NCBI RefSeq assembly: GCF_000425125.1
Contig: NZ_AULE01000031.1
Location: forward strand, 62,001-126,000
Source: Paenibacillus taiwanensis DSM 18679
Lineage (GTDB): Bacteria > Bacillota > Bacilli > Paenibacillales > Paenibacillaceae
DNA length: 64,000 bases
Reading direction: 5' to 3'
The notes below the pieces were generated by a model. The model did no database searches. It saw only the letters and a program-made list of their open reading frames with translations, and was not told the DNA's origin. The translations under genes and the position numbers were made by a program. Positions 62,569-64,000 of this stretch are shown one piece after another. The stretch's first letter is position 1. Each line of letters starts with the position of its first letter.

Positions 62569-63213
62569 ATGTCAGAACCATCTACCCCTCCAATTTCCAA
62601 GTTGCTGCTTTGCATCCCTTTATTTATTACTTTTTTGAAAATTGGGCCAACAACTTTCGGTGGAGGCTACGCTATTCTGCCGATTATTGATAAGGAAATC
62701 ACAGGACGCCGCCAATGGCTGCGAGAAGATGAAATGAGCGAGATCACAGCCCTGTCGGCTGCTGCCCCTGGAGGCATTGGCATTAATGTCGCTTCCTTAG
62801 TTGGTTACCGTATCGCTGGCCTACCTGGACTGCTCGTTTCAGTTATCGGTATCTCTTTACCGACGATCGCTATCATGCTGATGATGTGTCTTGGTGCAGC
62901 CCACTATAGCCACTATCCATGGGTGCAGGCAGCACTTATAGGTATCAAACCTACCGTTATTGCGCTGATCGCCTATGCCGCCATCCGAATGGGACGTCAA
63001 ACACTCAACAACATGCTTGCTTGGATCTTGGTAGCTATATGCTTTTTATTGCTGTTGCTTACAGCCATTAATCCGTTAATTATTCTTCTGCTCGGTTCGT
63101 TAGTTGGGCTAAGCGCAGCGTACATGCGTAATCGTTTTTTGAGACGCCATTCTACTAAAAAACATCAATTAAAAGATCATAATACGTATCACTCCTCCTC
63201 ATCTGCTCGCTGA
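62569..63213 (+). CDS. half-size chromate transporter (CHR family), first subunit
   Basis: 214 residues, about six membrane segments. The CHR signature is clear: FLKIGPTTFGGGYAILPIIDKEI (residues 21-43) and SAAAPGGIGINVASLVGYRIAG. In Bacillales the short ChrA homologues come as adjacent pairs (ChrA1/ChrA2) that form a heterodimer exporting chromate; this gene has a partner 100 bp downstream. The C-terminal ~25 residues are basic and His/Ser-rich. Confidence 0.9.
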   Translation: MSEPSTPPISKLLLCIPLFITFLKIGPTTFGGGYAILPIIDKEITGRRQWLREDEMSEITALSAAAPGGIGINVASLVGYRIAGLPGLLVSVIGISLPTIAIMLMMCLGAAHYSHYPWVQAALIGIKPTVIALIAYAAIRMGRQTLNNMLAWILVAICFLLLLLTAINPLIILLLGSLVGLSAAYMRNRFLRRHSTKKHQLKDHNTYHSSSSAR

Positions 63214-63374
63214 GCTATGTTTCCTTCATGGATAATCTTAAATACGCCTGTGCATTCTCAAACAACATATGAGCTGTTGAATTATTACACAGAAGGACGG
63301 CGTAGTCAGCAATGTCAAGCGTGTATCAATTATTGACGGGCGATCACAGCAGAATAAAGGAAGAAGGCCTTGCT

Positions 63375-63911
63375 ATGTTATGGAGCTTATTTTGGACCTT
63401 TTTAAAATTGGGCTTTGTCTCGTTCGGCGGCGGCTATGCGATGCTGCCTGTCATTGAATATGAAGCTGCTGTCCACCACTGGATGTCAGCTCAACAATAT
63501 ACGGAAGCCGTCGCACTTGCCGGCATGGCTCCCGGACCTGTAGCGATGAACATCGCTGTATATGTAGGCTTTACAGCTGCCGGATGGTTTGGCAGTCTCG
63601 TTGCCTCACTTGGTATTATTTTGCCATCCGTTATGATCATGTTTTTGGTTGCCACTATTTTCTATCGAATGTATGATAATCAATGGGTGCAAGCTGCACT
63701 TGGCGGTATGAAGCCAGCTGTGATCGCACTTGTGGCGTACGCGGCCGTTAATATGGCGATGCATTCCGAGATTGTCCAAGGTTATTCCATTCGCACTTAT
63801 GCTAGTATCGTCATATTTGCACTTTCCTTGCTCGGTCTAGTGAAATTCAGAATGCATCCTATAACCGTCATCCTATTATCAGGAATAGTGGGGATTGCTA
63901 TATATGCTTAA
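63375..63911 (+). CDS. half-size chromate transporter (CHR family), second subunit
   Basis: 178 residues from ATG at 63375 (AAGAAGG seven bases upstream); an in-frame ATG at 63312 is possible but the extra 21 residues are not membrane-like. Signature FLKLGFVSFGGGYAMLPVIEYEA, then AGMAPGPVAMNIAVYVGFTAAG. About six membrane segments. Together with the preceding half it should form one functional CHR transporter; true chromate specificity cannot be judged. Confidence 0.9.
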   Translation: MLWSLFWTFLKLGFVSFGGGYAMLPVIEYEAAVHHWMSAQQYTEAVALAGMAPGPVAMNIAVYVGFTAAGWFGSLVASLGIILPSVMIMFLVATIFYRMYDNQWVQAALGGMKPAVIALVAYAAVNMAMHSEIVQGYSIRTYASIVIFALSLLGLVKFRMHPITVILLSGIVGIAIYA

Positions 63912-64000
63912 TGGACCAACCCGTCGAATCGAACTTGCGGAACGACTGCCTTCTCCTAAGGCCAAAGAATTGTTCCACCGGATAAGACGTAAACATGAAA
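63904..64000 (+). CDS. start of a gene cut by the right edge
   Basis: ATG at 63904 overlaps the stop of the preceding gene by 8 bases and the frame stays open for 32 codons to the window edge. GGGG lies about 12 bases upstream. The visible N-terminus (MLNGPTRRIELAERLPSPKAKELFHRI) faintly recalls class III aminotransferases, which often start with a LPGPKAKE segment, but this is too short to identify. Confidence 0.4.
   Translation, partial: MLNGPTRRIELAERLPSPKAKELFHRIRRKHE

Overview
The window looks like chromosomal DNA of a spore-forming, Gram-positive bacterium of the Paenibacillus type (Bacillales, Paenibacillaceae). The basis is AGGAGG-type ribosome binding sites nearly everywhere, moderate GC, an SLH-anchored surface protein, a LipO/LplB/YtcP-type sugar ABC operon with a membrane-bound AraC regulator, a FapR box at fabI, a BirA-type operator at bioD, a TPP riboswitch at thiC, and CcpA-type cre sites. 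I saw no rRNA, tRNA, CRISPR array or intact mobile element.

Layout. 1-3.9 kb: biotin operon on the minus strand (bioD-bioB-bioF and a BioH-like hydrolase cut by the left edge). 4-9.1 kb: ROK fructokinase, a secreted C39-like protein, a small unknown protein, an inositol monophosphatase-like enzyme and a TauE/SafE permease. 9.2-17.7 kb: fabI, uvsE, a transglutaminase-fold protein coupled to a CBM9-like protein, M17 aminopeptidase and asparaginase. 18-24.2 kb: AraC sensor-regulator with its sugar ABC transporter. 24.6-29.1 kb: small unknown protein, two related secreted modular proteins, ddl and an Amidase_6 protein. 29.4-32.2 kb: aconitase.

32.4-39.6 kb: the most unusual block, a GNAT acetyltransferase, three tandem phage-tail-collar (microcystin-dependent-protein type) proteins and a ~1,677-residue surface protein. 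The large protein has a CSLREA-type beta-helix, seven Cys-paired DUF11-like repeats and three SLH domains. Terminators bound the block on both sides and no phage genes accompany it.

39.7-42.8 kb: an apparently truncated permease and an AT-rich three-gene ABC exporter, probably a later arrival. 43-46.1 kb: thiC with TPP riboswitch, and an IclR regulator whose predicted operator is also found at the aconitase promoter. 46.5-48.7 kb: alpha/beta hydrolase, then 1.1 kb of non-coding DNA with a decayed transposase and hairpin repeats. 48.8-64 kb: SOD with an extra N-terminal domain, orphan Dam-type methylase, an unknown protein, folE, UPF0154 protein, a QueG-HEAT-O6-methylguanine methyltransferase fusion, rnhA, DUF402-like protein, GNAT, sodA, a TetR/MFS pair sharing a matched operator, a sulfatase, two half-size chromate transporters and a gene start at the right edge.

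Start codons were re-chosen by ribosome binding site where the longest reading frame looked wrong. All family assignments are from reading the sequence; no database search was run.
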